Shown here in pieces: positions 16,865 through 25,940 of a stretch of DNA of 64,000 nucleotides. The DNA is from Cyanobacteria bacterium SZAS LIN-3 (GTDB taxonomy: Bacteria > Cyanobacteriota > Vampirovibrionia > Obscuribacterales > Obscuribacteraceae). Location: the NCBI GenBank assembly GCA_018266215.1, contig JAFEAV010000012.1, positions 37,358 to 101,357 on the forward strand, written 5' to 3'. Made by a program: the position numbers and the translations under genes. The notes under the pieces are model-generated. The model was not told where the DNA came from. It ran no database searches and worked only from the letters and a program-made list of their open reading frames with translations. Position 1 is the first letter of the stretch. Each line of letters starts with the position of its first letter.

Positions 16865-18355
16865 ATGGATCAATTTAACGCAGCCAATAACGTCAGCGAC
16901 CGCGCTCAGGCGAACACCGAGCGACAGGGTATGTCTCATTGTTTTGTGGATATGGCCAATCCGGTTGAGGCCAAGCTTGGCCGCGCTGCGACCGCTCCTG
17001 CCGGTGGCGTCGATCACGCTGGAGGTTCTGACTCCAACTTCATTTCCTTCAGTGATCCCTTCGAGCATTGCGGGCACAACAGGCACCCCCACAACGCTCA
17101 TCAGGATGGTGGCGGCTCCATGCCCGCCGAGCATGGTCATGGGCACCATGGTGATCACGGGCACCACGGGCACCACGGGCACCACGGTCATCACGAGCAT
17201 CACGGCCATCATGGGCATCACGATCGTCATGGCCATCACGAACATGGCGGTCATCATGATGGCGGGCATCAGTCTGACGGGCATCAGTCCGACGGCAGTA
17301 CCGGAAGAGGTGGAGTCGATTCCGGCTTTGATCTTTCGTCCCTTGATTTGAAAAATCTCTCAGTCGATCAGTTGATTGCTCTCGGTAATGCCGTAGCCAA
17401 TGCTCTGGAGTACGATCTGGCTCATCTTCCTGCTGCAGGCCCTACTCCCGGCGGTGATACTGCCGGCGGTGGTCAGGCTGGACCTGGCGGCCTCACGGGT
17501 GGAGATAACGGGGCCGGCGGCAATGATTCAGGCTCGGGCTCCAATGGTCCCGTAGATTCTGGACCGCACAATTCCGGTGGTGGCGATGCCGTACCGCCGC
17601 CTCCTCCTTCCAGCACTGGTGATGGTGGTTCAGGGACGGGTTCAGGCTCCGGTTCCGGCGCGGGCGGCTCAGATGTTCCGCCTCCCACCGACACGACACC
17701 TCCTCCCGGCGACACTCCCCCTCCCACCGACACACCTCCGGTAACCGGAGGATTGGATGCAAACGGCAAGTACACTGATCCTATTATTGAGATGATCCGT
17801 CCAACCGATCCCAAGCTGGCCAACGTTCTCGTTGACGCCCATGATGGTATGGGTACGGCTAATTTCCCGCAGTTTGAGTCCCTGGTAGCCGCCTCCTGGA
17901 CCGCCGACTCGACAAGCGGCACCCTGCCTACCTATGGATCGCTGCTCGTGGATGCTTCCAATAAACTTGTGGGCTCGGCCAAAACCGAAGCCCAGAACGT
18001 TATCCAGCAAGACCTCAGTCGCTTTGGTGATGGTAATGTTTCCACATATGTCCCCGATACCAACCTTCTGCAATTGCAAATGACCGATCCCACTCTGGCC
18101 GAGGCCATTCGTAACACGCAGATATCTGCCGGTCTGGGATTGATGAGTAAGGCTGGTGCGGCGGCTTTTGAGGAAGAAGTGGTGGCGATGGTGGATAGCG
18201 ACGGCGAAACCCACGCCTTCCCCACCGACAGCTCGCTTCTGACCGCCGCCAGCGCCATGCAAGCCCCCGGTAATGACGCTCTCTATGCCAGAGTCGGCAG
18301 CCAAAATGCCCTGGGCAGCAAAGGTGACATGATTGTCTCCACATACGCTACCTGA
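16865..18355 (+). CDS. Histidine-rich, low-complexity protein (metal-binding candidate)
   Basis: A 496-residue protein of unknown family. Residues about 1-85 are polar; residues about 88-143 hold about 27 histidines, mostly as HGH and GHH triplets from a 9-bp DNA period. Then comes a Gly/Ser/Pro-rich linker (about 185-300) with PPPTDTTPPPGDT-type repeats, and a conserved-looking C-terminal domain (about 300-496) with DPIIEMIRPTDPKLA and helical segments. The His tract could bind Ni2+, Zn2+ or Cu2+, as in HypB or SlyD tails. There is no signal peptide and no membrane helix. The ATG at 16865 is preceded by GAGGAAGTGACC. An ORF in another frame across the tract is a shadow. Upstream, TATAGT at about 16713 is a possible -10 element. 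Confidence 0.75.
   Translation: MDQFNAANNVSDRAQANTERQGMSHCFVDMANPVEAKLGRAATAPAGGVDHAGGSDSNFISFSDPFEHCGHNRHPHNAHQDGGGSMPAEHGHGHHGDHGHHGHHGHHGHHEHHGHHGHHDRHGHHEHGGHHDGGHQSDGHQSDGSTGRGGVDSGFDLSSLDLKNLSVDQLIALGNAVANALEYDLAHLPAAGPTPGGDTAGGGQAGPGGLTGGDNGAGGNDSGSGSNGPVDSGPHNSGGGDAVPPPPPSSTGDGGSGTGSGSGSGAGGSDVPPPTDTTPPPGDTPPPTDTPPVTGGLDANGKYTDPIIEMIRPTDPKLANVLVDAHDGMGTANFPQFESLVAASWTADSTSGTLPTYGSLLVDASNKLVGSAKTEAQNVIQQDLSRFGDGNVSTYVPDTNLLQLQMTDPTLAEAIRNTQISAGLGLMSKAGAAAFEEEVVAMVDSDGETHAFPTDSSLLTAASAMQAPGNDALYARVGSQNALGSKGDMIVSTYAT
17131..17294 (+). repeat. Coding 9-bp tandem repeat giving the His-Gly-His tract
   Basis: About 160 bases of degenerate 9-bp units of the type GGGCACCAC / GGCCATCAT. The first three copies are almost identical and later ones diverge at third positions. 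The 9-bp period keeps the frame, so copy number could change by slippage without breaking the gene. It ends with two copies of GGGCATCAGTCTGAC-like sequence (17264-17294). Confidence 0.85.
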
Positions 18356-18433
18356 TTGATGCCGAGGAGCTACGAAGAAGATTTTCAAAGGACCCGGGGC
18401 TAATGCTTGAGCAATCGAGCTTTGCCTGGCACA

Positions 18434-19639
18434 ATGTACTTTGTGAGTACGTCGTTTCCTTCTATTTTCAAGCTTCGCGGTGTCCTGGCTCTAGGCGTTC
18501 TGGTCAGTTTTCTATTGACTGTTTCGCCGGCGAGGTCTTCGCTCAAGAACGAGCCGCTCCTGTTTGTAAGTGAACGCAGCGGCGTGCACCTCAATCTTAA
18601 GGCCAGTCACGCGCGCGAAAATCTCTTCAAGGTCGTTCAAGGGGAAAAGTACTTCTACGGCAGTCACGTAAAAGGGCGCGAAGAGCTCACTGATGAAAGC
18701 GCCTTTTACACGGGTATTGACGAAGCTCGCAAGCAGACGCCGGCAGCGCCGCTTGTGATTTTTGTCCATGGTTGTTGCGTCAGTTTTCACGAGCAACTCT
18801 ACCAGGGGTATGAGTTAAAGAAAGCGATTGATGATGGTTTTGTTCATTCGCAGGCGGCTCAGTCCGGCGCTGCGGTGACCGGTCGACCCGTAGTTTTGAC
18901 TTACGATTGGGCCGCGCCTTTCAGCTATGCCACATCGCTGGTCAATGCCGGTGGTGCTCAGTCTCGGTTTGATTCTTTCATGCAAGGCATGGTCAATCGT
19001 TATGGCTCGGAAAACATCATAATTGTGGCGCACAGTCTGGGAACCGTCATGGTGCAAAACTATCTTGAGAGAATCAGCGATAGCTCTTTTAAGCCTTATA
19101 AGACGATTGTGTTCAGTCGCGCTGATCTGGACCGGCAGTCTTTTTCCGATTGTTTGCCTGAGCTGAAGGCTCGTTCTCAGCGCCTGATGCTTCTGGCCTC
19201 CGACAATGATCCCAATATTTATTTCAGTTCGCTTCTGCGCAGATGGGGCGTGCGCTTTGCTCAGGTGGCGATACTGCCGACCTGGGCCACAATGCCTTTG
19301 ACGAAGAAAAAGGAAGTGCAGTTCAGCGAGCCTGATAAACCTGTTTCCACTAACATTGATTCAGAGAAATCCGATGAAGAGAAGGCCGAGGACGGCGCGC
19401 TCTTGCAGTCGACGGTGACCGCCGAGGAGCGGCACAAGGGCCTGACGCGGCGCCTGGGGCAGATCAAGGTGGCACGGGAGTTCGGGTCCACGGTTGAGGT
19501 TTACGACATGAGTTCGTTTCGCATCGGCCACGGCATTCCCTATATGTTTATTGGCGGCGTTATCTTCAACGACTTCCATAAATTTGAGCTGAAAAAAGAA
19601 CCCGACGGGGTTGTGATTGTTCGCAGGGCAATACCATGA
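18434..19639 (+). CDS. Exported alpha/beta hydrolase (DUF900-like)
   Basis: A 401-residue protein with an N-terminal signal or anchor segment (LRGVLALGVLVSFLLTV). The hydrolase core is recognisable: the oxyanion-side HG motif VIFVHGCCVSFHEQLYQGY near residues 115-130, then the nucleophile elbow VAHSLGT with Ser near residue 200. DUF900 hydrolases share the FVHGyn..F form. The acid and histidine are not certain, although RIGHGIPYM near the end may supply the His. Substrate unknown. A TTG at 18407 would extend the N-terminus by nine residues; I prefer the ATG because it sits closer to the signal segment. It may share an operon with the His-rich gene, 78 bases upstream. Confidence 0.78.
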   Translation: MYFVSTSFPSIFKLRGVLALGVLVSFLLTVSPARSSLKNEPLLFVSERSGVHLNLKASHARENLFKVVQGEKYFYGSHVKGREELTDESAFYTGIDEARKQTPAAPLVIFVHGCCVSFHEQLYQGYELKKAIDDGFVHSQAAQSGAAVTGRPVVLTYDWAAPFSYATSLVNAGGAQSRFDSFMQGMVNRYGSENIIIVAHSLGTVMVQNYLERISDSSFKPYKTIVFSRADLDRQSFSDCLPELKARSQRLMLLASDNDPNIYFSSLLRRWGVRFAQVAILPTWATMPLTKKKEVQFSEPDKPVSTNIDSEKSDEEKAEDGALLQSTVTAEERHKGLTRRLGQIKVAREFGSTVEVYDMSSFRIGHGIPYMFIGGVIFNDFHKFELKKEPDGVVIVRRAIP

Positions 19640-19648
19640 CTACTCTGC

Positions 19649-19654
19649 TATAAT
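19649..19654 (+). promoter_or_regulatory. TATAAT -10 element before the TetR gene
   Basis: A perfect TATAAT lies just after the hydrolase stop. No good -35 element sits 16-18 bases upstream, which would fit a weak promoter. Confidence 0.4.
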
Positions 19655-19657
19655 TTC

Positions 19658-19673
19658 CTGACTAGTGCGTCAG
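19658..19673. promoter_or_regulatory. Possible TetR operator (CTGAC-N6-GTCAG palindrome)
   Basis: CTGACTAGTGCGTCAG is an inverted repeat with 5-bp arms, four bases after the -10 element and 23 bases before the TetR start. TetR repressors often bind such palindromes over their own promoters, so autoregulation of the regulator-pump operon is plausible. Position and symmetry are the only evidence. Confidence 0.4.
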
Positions 19674-19696
19674 TTAATTGGTAGTAAGCGGACAAG

Positions 19697-20395
19697 ATGG
19701 CCAGCGGTAACCCTGAAACCTCCATAAATATTGAGTTGGCCGGGCGGAGCATTGTGCCTCGTTCGCCTGGACGGCCTAAGGATCAGGGTTTGACCCTGCG
19801 GCGGCGTGAAGAGATTATTGTCGCGGCCTCCAAATTGTTCGCCCAGCATGGCTTTCGGGCAACCGACCTGAATCAGGTGGCCGAGCAGCTGGGGGTGGCC
19901 AAGGGGACGATTTACAATTATTTCCCCAGTAAGGCCGAGCTCTTTATGGCTTGTGTTGAGCTAGGTAAAGCGGGACTGCAGCAGGCGCACGAAGAAGCCG
20001 TGGCCGGTGCCGATAACTGTCCGCTGGCCCAGATAAGGCAAGCTGTGGCCGGATATTTTCACTTCTTTGACGAAAATCCACATCACATTGAGCTGATGAT
20101 GCAGGCCCGGGGCGAGTTTAAGGATGGTAATTGGCTGTCCGGAGCGCCGGAAACCCACGAATGCCAGGCGTTTACGCCGCTGATTGAGCTGCTCAGCCGC
20201 GGCGTGGAGATGGGGGTGATTCGGCCGCTCTCTATAAAAGGAATGCACGACGTCCTGCTCAATCTGGTTGTCGGTGCGATTTTTTCCAAGCATATCGGCA
20301 AAACAAGTATGTCCCTGTCGGATCAGACGGCGGAAATTTTGGAAATAGTGTTCAAAGGCATCGTGCAAGTGGAGCCTGAGAAAAATGGATCTTGA
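19697..20395 (+). CDS. TetR/AcrR-family transcriptional regulator of the adjacent RND pump
   Basis: A 232-residue protein with the N-terminal TetR helix-turn-helix at about residues 35-85: RREEIIVAASKLFAQHGF, then the recognition region QVAEQLGVAKGTIYNYFPSK. The C-terminal helical ligand domain (about 95-225) is variable, as usual. It is immediately followed by the RND adaptor and pump genes, the classic AcrR arrangement, so it most likely represses that efflux operon and its own gene and is released by a pump substrate. The N-terminal 30 residues before the HTH are longer than usual and contain a basic SPGRPKDQG stretch. Confidence 0.92.
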   Translation: MASGNPETSINIELAGRSIVPRSPGRPKDQGLTLRRREEIIVAASKLFAQHGFRATDLNQVAEQLGVAKGTIYNYFPSKAELFMACVELGKAGLQQAHEEAVAGADNCPLAQIRQAVAGYFHFFDENPHHIELMMQARGEFKDGNWLSGAPETHECQAFTPLIELLSRGVEMGVIRPLSIKGMHDVLLNLVVGAIFSKHIGKTSMSLSDQTAEILEIVFKGIVQVEPEKNGS

Positions 20396-20402
20396 GGTAC
20401 CT

Positions 20403-21845
20403 ATGCAGACAACCGGGATAAAGAGCGAAAGCAGTGAACACGGCGGCAAATTGCCGGCGTTTTTATCGAGTTCGGTCGGTCGGCCGCCTAACAAGCGCAA
20501 GATTGTCATAGCTGCGGTTGTCTCAGTGATCGTGCTTGCCACCGCCGGCGGTGTGGCCTTCAAAACTTTTGTGCTGGATAAGGCAAAGCCGGCCAGCCCC
20601 AGCAACCACACGGTTTTGACTGTGGAGTTGACCCCGGTCAAGTCCGCCAGCTTTGAGCGTAAGCTGCTGGTCTCGGGCACCGTTGCCGCCTGGGATCCGG
20701 TCCAGGTCGGCTCCGAAGTCAATGGTCTTAAGGTTGAGTCGATCGCCGTCGACGACGGAGCTCATGTCAAAAAGGGTCAGGTTATGGCCACTTTGAACGG
20801 CAGTATTCTCAAGGCCCAGTTGGCTCAGCAGGAGGCCCGATTGAGTGCGGCCCAGGCCAGCTTATCTAAAGCCATTCAGCCCAATCGACCGGAGGATCTG
20901 ACCGCTCTGCGCGCCGCTTACGCTCAGGCTCAGGCCAGTGTGGCCCAGGAAGATTCCAATCTCATCCGTGCTCGTGCCAGTTATGCCGAGGCTGAGGCCA
21001 ACGCCAGGCGCTACGAAGGTCTGGTGCGCGAAGGTGCCGTCAGCGCTCAGGAAGGTCTGAACCGCGCCACTCTGGCCAAGACTACCGCCGCCGATGTGCG
21101 TACCGCTGAGCAAAAGGTGCGGGCCGCCAAATTTTCGGCGCAGCAGGCGCACGAGAGACTGTCCATGGGGCTCTCCGGTGGTCGTACTGAAGATGTGACT
21201 ATGTCGCGCGCTTCACTGGCGGAGATTCAAGCGACAGTCAATCAGCTGCGTTCACAGGTGGCGCAGACGATCATCAAGGCGCCCTGCGATGGTCTTGTGA
21301 TGAAACGCTCTGTGCATATTGGCGATATCGCCTCCACCAGCAAGGTGATGTTTGATCTGGTGCGTGACGGTCGCTTGGAATTGCGGGCCCAGGTGCCTGA
21401 GGCCGATCTCAGTCGCATTTTGCCGGGCGAAAAAGTCGAAGTCCAGGCGGTGCATATTGAATCGAAGCCGATTGTTGGCGTGGTGCGAGAAATCAGCCCC
21501 AGTATCGATCTGGACAGCCGGCTCGGCACGGTGAGAATTGATTTGCCCTCCAGCCAGGAATCCGACGCGCTGCGTTGCGGTAACTTTGCCCGAGGCGAGA
21601 TTTTACTCGGTCACGAGCCGGTCCTGGTCGTGCCCTCCGATGCCGTTGTCTACAAGGATAATCGGGCGATTGTATTTACTGTCTCTGCGGATCAAACCGC
21701 CCAGATGCGTTTTATCGAAACCGGAGAGAGAAATCTCGACAGCATTGAAGTCAAATCCGGTCTCAAGCGCGGTGAATCGATTGTGGCTAAGGGAGCCGGT
21801 TTCCTTAAAGACGGTGACAGCGTCAAGGTAGTCGCAAGGCAATGA
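20403..21845 (+). CDS. RND efflux periplasmic adaptor (membrane fusion protein)
   Basis: HlyD/AcrA-type adaptor linking the inner-membrane RND pump to an outer-membrane channel; 480 residues from the ATG at 20403, which has GAGGT just upstream (an ATG at 20385 would overlap tetR). It has a membrane anchor near residues 35-55, a lipoyl half-motif near 110-135 (GSEVNGLKVESIAVDDGAHV), a long coiled-coil hairpin (about 140-290, Ala/Gln-rich), the second lipoyl half with IKAPCDGLVMKRSVHIGD, then beta-barrel and membrane-proximal domains. Its stop overlaps the pump ATG by four bases. No TolC-like gene is in the window. Confidence 0.92.
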   Translation: MQTTGIKSESSEHGGKLPAFLSSSVGRPPNKRKIVIAAVVSVIVLATAGGVAFKTFVLDKAKPASPSNHTVLTVELTPVKSASFERKLLVSGTVAAWDPVQVGSEVNGLKVESIAVDDGAHVKKGQVMATLNGSILKAQLAQQEARLSAAQASLSKAIQPNRPEDLTALRAAYAQAQASVAQEDSNLIRARASYAEAEANARRYEGLVREGAVSAQEGLNRATLAKTTAADVRTAEQKVRAAKFSAQQAHERLSMGLSGGRTEDVTMSRASLAEIQATVNQLRSQVAQTIIKAPCDGLVMKRSVHIGDIASTSKVMFDLVRDGRLELRAQVPEADLSRILPGEKVEVQAVHIESKPIVGVVREISPSIDLDSRLGTVRIDLPSSQESDALRCGNFARGEILLGHEPVLVVPSDAVVYKDNRAIVFTVSADQTAQMRFIETGERNLDSIEVKSGLKRGESIVAKGAGFLKDGDSVKVVARQ

Positions 21846-24800
21846 ATTTCAATCTCTCTACCTGGTCGATAAAAAATCCGGTACCGACAATTGTTTTTTT
21901 CCTTGTCCTGACGATACTGGGTGTGATTTCGTTTATGCACCTCGGCATAGACGAAAATCCCAATATCGACGTGCCTCTGGTCTCCGTAACCGTCACCCAG
22001 CTTGGGGCGGCGCCGGCTGAGCTGGAGACGCAGGTGACGCGCAAGGTGGAAGATTCCATCGCCGGTATCGGTAACATCAAGCACATTGCCTCCACCGTCA
22101 GTGATGGCGCTTCGACCACTTCCATCGAATTCAACCTGGGCACAAACACCGACCGGGCCGTCAATGATGTGCGCGACGCCGTCTCGAAAATCAGACAGGA
22201 CCTGCCCCAGGGTATTGAAGAACCGATTATTCAGCGCATCGATTTTGTCGGCGGACCCTTTGTCACTTATACAGTTGAGTCCGAAAAGCTGCCTCCGGCC
22301 GAGCTCAGCTGGGTGGTCGACAACGATATTGCCCGGGCCCTGCTCTCGGTCAAGGGTGTCGGTCAGGTGCAGCGGGCCGGCGGTGTCGATCGCGAAATAC
22401 GGGTCAAACTCAACCCGACCAGGCTTGAAGCTCTGGGCATAACCGCCGACACTATCAACATGCAGCTGCGGCAGCTCAATATCAACCTGCCTGGCGGCCG
22501 CGGTGAAATCGGGCGCGGCGAACAATCGATCAGATTTCTCGGCAGTGCCGAGACTGTCAATGATCTGGCCCACACGGATATCATGTTGCCTTCGGGCAAG
22601 CATGCTCGCCTCGATACGCTTGGCACGGTGGAGGACAGTACTTCCGACGTGCGTCAGGCCGCCCTCCTCAATAACAAGCCTGTGGTGGCTTTTTCAGTTG
22701 TGCGCAGCAGCGGCTCCAATCTGGTTGATGTGGAAAAAGGCGTCGACAAAAAGATCAAAGAGCTGCAGGAAAGTGTGCCCGGGCATCTCAAAATCGTAAA
22801 GATTCGCAGCAACAGTCGCTACATCAAAATGTCTTATGACGCCTCTTTTGAATCGCTTGTCGAAGGCGCCCTGCTGGCTGTTGTTGTTGTTTTTCTTTTC
22901 TTGCGGGACATTCGGGCAACGGCTCTTACAGCCCTGGCAATACCACTGTCGGTGGTGCCGACATTTGCCGTTATGGACTGGGCCGGCTTCACTCTCAACG
23001 GTATGTCCCTGCTTGGCCTTTCCCTTGTAATCGGCATCCTGGTCGACGACGCTATTGTTGAAATTGAAAATATCGTCCGCCACCTGCGCATGGGTAAGAA
23101 GCCCTTTATCGCAGCCATTGAAGCGGCCGAGGAAATTGGTCTGGCTGTAATCGCCACGACCATGACCATCGTCGTTGTCTTTGTGCCGGTTGCTGCCATG
23201 GGCGGCATCCCCGGTCAGTTCTTCAAACAATTCGGTCTCACCGTCACCGTTGCCGTGCTCTTTTCACTGCTTGTGGCGCGTATGGTGACGCCCATGATTG
23301 CCGCCTATTTTATGAAGGATGAGTATTCGGGTGATAAAGAATCTCAGCGTCCTCAGATAAGTGGGGAGCTTTCACAACTGACCGGGCATCAGAAGTCCGG
23401 TTCCTGGTTTATGAAGTACTACGAGCCGCTGCTGAACTGGGCTCTGGCCCACAGACCGCTTGTGGTTGTGGCCGCTTTTATATTGTTTGGCGCCAGTATT
23501 GCCCTGTTCAAATCCATGCCCACCTCGCTCATGTCCAACATGGATCGGGGTGAGACCTTGCTCAATGCAGAACTGCCTCCGGGATCGGATCTGGCCGATA
23601 CTATGGAGGTCTCGAAGCAGGCTACAGCCATTCTGCTCAAGCACGCCGAGGTGGCAAATGTTGTGGCTTTCGTGGGCACGCCCAGCTCAAACGGTCACAG
23701 CAACACCCAGGGTGATGTCACTAAGGCCACTATCTACATTTCTCTCAAACCGCGCGAGGAACGCAAACTTACCCAGCAGCAGTTTGAAGAGTCTGTGCGC
23801 GATGAATTGCATCAGATACCCGGCACACGGCTGAGTTTTTCCCGCTCCGGCGGCCTTGGCGGCAAGCCTTTCCGCATGATCCTGGCCGGCAGCGACGCCC
23901 CGGCCCTGGAGAGGACGGCGCGGGATCTTGAGAGTCAAATGCGGTCGGTCAAAGGTCTGTACGACATTACATCGTCCGCCGCCGTACTGCGGCCGGAGAT
24001 ACTTGTCACTCCTGATTTCGACAAGGCCGCCAGACAGGGCGTGTCGGTGCAATCGATTGCGCGCACGGCTCTGATCGCCACGCTTGGCGATAGTGACGCC
24101 AATCTGGCGAAGTTCAATCTTGATGACCGCCAGGTTAACATCCGCGTGCAGATAGACCCCAAGTATCGCAATGATGTGCGCGTGATTGACAGTCTCAAGG
24201 TCTCGGCCCTGAACGGTCGGCTTGTGCCACTGAGTTCGGTGGCAAGAGTAGACTTTGGCAGCGGTCCTTTCCAGATTGACCGCTTCGATCGCATGCGCCA
24301 GGTTACCCTGGAATCTTCGATGGATAGCCAGACCAGCCTGGGTGAGGCGATGAAGCAGGTGCATGAACTGCCCGCTTTCAAAAATATGCCCGCCGGTATT
24401 ATCGAGCTGCCCCTGGGTGATGCTGAAATTCAGAGGGATGTGTTCAATGGCTTCGGTACCGCCATCGGCTCGGCTGTAATGCTCATCTATGCCGTGCTGG
24501 TCGTACTCTTTGGTGGATTTCTCCATCCTCTGACGATCATGATGTCCCTGCCCCTGTCCCTTTGCGGCGCTCTTATCGGGCTTGTATGTCTGCATCAGTC
24601 GATTGGCCTTTACGCTCTGATCGGCATTACGATGCTGATGGGACTGGTCACTAAAAACGCCATCTTGCTAGTGGAGTACGGTCTCATGGCCATGAAAAAT
24701 GGTCTGCCCCAGCGTCAGGCAATTGTTCTGGCGGGCGAGACCAGAATGCAGCCGATTCTGATGACAACTATAGCCATGATCGCCGGGATGTTACCTATCG

Positions 24801-25066
24801 CTCTGGGTCTGGGCGCCGGCTCCGAGGTCCGCTCCCCAATGGCTATTTCAGTCATTGGCGGCTTGATTACATCAACCGCCTTCACCCTGATTGTAATTCC
24901 GGTCGTATTTACTTATATTGATGACTTCCAGAATTGGCTGCGCAAATCGTTTCTTGGCAAAGGGACCAGGGACACAAGTGCCGCCGGTAATGGCAATAGC
25001 ACCAGTCCGAACCGGCCGGATTCTCCGGCGGAAGATGAGTATGCATCTTTGCCGACAAGAAAATAA
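21842..25066 (+). CDS. RND-family efflux transporter (AcrB/HAE1-like)
   Basis: A 1074-residue proton-driven pump with the standard duplicated layout: TM1 near residue 12, a large periplasmic loop (about 35-335), TM2-6, a second large loop (about 560-860), then TM8-12. The TM4 proton-relay acidic residues are visible in GLSLVIGILVDDAIVEIENI. The N-terminal sequence MNFNLSTWSIKNPVPTIV and the GIDENPNIDVPLV stretch are typical of the HAE1/MexB-like branch. ATGA overlap with the adaptor gene indicates coupled translation and a fixed complex. Substrate (drug, lipid or metal) cannot be told; there is no Met-rich metal signature. Confidence 0.94.
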   Translation: MNFNLSTWSIKNPVPTIVFFLVLTILGVISFMHLGIDENPNIDVPLVSVTVTQLGAAPAELETQVTRKVEDSIAGIGNIKHIASTVSDGASTTSIEFNLGTNTDRAVNDVRDAVSKIRQDLPQGIEEPIIQRIDFVGGPFVTYTVESEKLPPAELSWVVDNDIARALLSVKGVGQVQRAGGVDREIRVKLNPTRLEALGITADTINMQLRQLNINLPGGRGEIGRGEQSIRFLGSAETVNDLAHTDIMLPSGKHARLDTLGTVEDSTSDVRQAALLNNKPVVAFSVVRSSGSNLVDVEKGVDKKIKELQESVPGHLKIVKIRSNSRYIKMSYDASFESLVEGALLAVVVVFLFLRDIRATALTALAIPLSVVPTFAVMDWAGFTLNGMSLLGLSLVIGILVDDAIVEIENIVRHLRMGKKPFIAAIEAAEEIGLAVIATTMTIVVVFVPVAAMGGIPGQFFKQFGLTVTVAVLFSLLVARMVTPMIAAYFMKDEYSGDKESQRPQISGELSQLTGHQKSGSWFMKYYEPLLNWALAHRPLVVVAAFILFGASIALFKSMPTSLMSNMDRGETLLNAELPPGSDLADTMEVSKQATAILLKHAEVANVVAFVGTPSSNGHSNTQGDVTKATIYISLKPREERKLTQQQFEESVRDELHQIPGTRLSFSRSGGLGGKPFRMILAGSDAPALERTARDLESQMRSVKGLYDITSSAAVLRPEILVTPDFDKAARQGVSVQSIARTALIATLGDSDANLAKFNLDDRQVNIRVQIDPKYRNDVRVIDSLKVSALNGRLVPLSSVARVDFGSGPFQIDRFDRMRQVTLESSMDSQTSLGEAMKQVHELPAFKNMPAGIIELPLGDAEIQRDVFNGFGTAIGSAVMLIYAVLVVLFGGFLHPLTIMMSLPLSLCGALIGLVCLHQSIGLYALIGITMLMGLVTKNAILLVEYGLMAMKNGLPQRQAIVLAGETRMQPILMTTIAMIAGMLPIALGLGAGSEVRSPMAISVIGGLITSTAFTLIVIPVVFTYIDDFQNWLRKSFLGKGTRDTSAAGNGNSTSPNRPDSPAEDEYASLPTRK

Positions 25067-25934
25067 ATCCATAAAAAGAAGGGGTGCAGGCCTTTTCCTG
25101 GCGTCTTTGATTGCGTCGCTCTCTTGCTTGGTCCAGGTCGGGCCGGCAACGGCTCAGAGTCTAAAAGCCCTGCAGGAGATGACCGGCGACGTTCCCGCTA
25201 AATCCAGCCAGGGCGAAGCGCCGAAGGCGTCCGGTCGCGGCAAAATGTATAAGGGTTATCTGCTGCGACAGTCGGCTATGAATCATGGTTCGCTGACGAT
25301 GTACATTTGTCCGGGGCGCTGGGCTCTGAAGTGCGCCTTCGTCACCATCATTGTGGATGAGCCAAAAGACCGGGTGATTGCCTACACCAGGCAGACCAAC
25401 AAATATTTGATTGATACTCTCAAGGTAGGTCGGGGGCGCTTTAATGGCTTCCGCCGTGGCGGCGATTTTCACTGGGGTAAATATACCACCGTCGGCCATG
25501 AGAAATGGCAGGGCTTGCCGGTAACCATTATGGAGCGCAAGGGCACCAGGACCGATTTGAAGACCAAGACTGACGTAGTCATTACCGAGCAGCAGATGAA
25601 TTGCAGTGTGATCAAGCTCAGTAAAACACTGGAGGATATCGGCTACGCTCTTTTCGACACCGACTATCAGTATGGATTACCTCTCAGAGTCAGTCGCACA
25701 GCGCATTCCCGCAATCCTCACTATTGCACCATCCGACCGGTGGTTACCCTGGAAACATCCATCTTCAAGGAGTCGTCTTTCCCCGAGCGCGAATTTGACG
25801 TGCCCGCCGGTTTGACTCGAGTGAAGTCGGAGATAGACCTTTTCTCCAACGATACCGGTGATTTTGGCGGCGGTAGCTCGACAAAGACCCGTCTGCGATT
25901 CCGCGAGAATCAAATACATCTGCAGCCGAAGTGA
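25035..25934 (+). CDS. Secreted protein of unknown function, 299 aa
   Basis: The ATG at 25035 (another in frame at 25041) gives a basic N-terminus, a hydrophobic core (AGLFLASLIASLSCLV) and a signal-peptidase-like site ending ATAQS. The mature part is rich in Lys/Arg and aromatic residues with beta-strand-like segments, for example WALKCAFVTIIVDEP and RGRFNGFRRG. No known family is recognised; overall layout resembles the secreted protein at 15208. The gene overlaps the 3' end of the RND pump gene by 32 bases, so it probably belongs to the same operon and may be a periplasmic accessory. The open frame extends further upstream inside the pump gene, but that part is a shadow. Confidence 0.72.
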   Translation: MSMHLCRQENKSIKRRGAGLFLASLIASLSCLVQVGPATAQSLKALQEMTGDVPAKSSQGEAPKASGRGKMYKGYLLRQSAMNHGSLTMYICPGRWALKCAFVTIIVDEPKDRVIAYTRQTNKYLIDTLKVGRGRFNGFRRGGDFHWGKYTTVGHEKWQGLPVTIMERKGTRTDLKTKTDVVITEQQMNCSVIKLSKTLEDIGYALFDTDYQYGLPLRVSRTAHSRNPHYCTIRPVVTLETSIFKESSFPEREFDVPAGLTRVKSEIDLFSNDTGDFGGGSSTKTRLRFRENQIHLQPK

Positions 25935-25940
25935 GTGCGT

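Noticed and set aside
17131..17294. Possible CRISPR or other direct-repeat array
   Set aside because: The period is 9 bp without spacers and keeps the reading frame; it is a coding repeat.
16782..17351. A 189-codon plus-strand frame with Thr/Ile/Met repeats over the His-rich tract, and a Met/Val-rich antisense frame
   Set aside because: They are shifted readings of the same 9-bp repeat; the His-rich frame has the ribosome binding site and a longer non-repetitive coding region.
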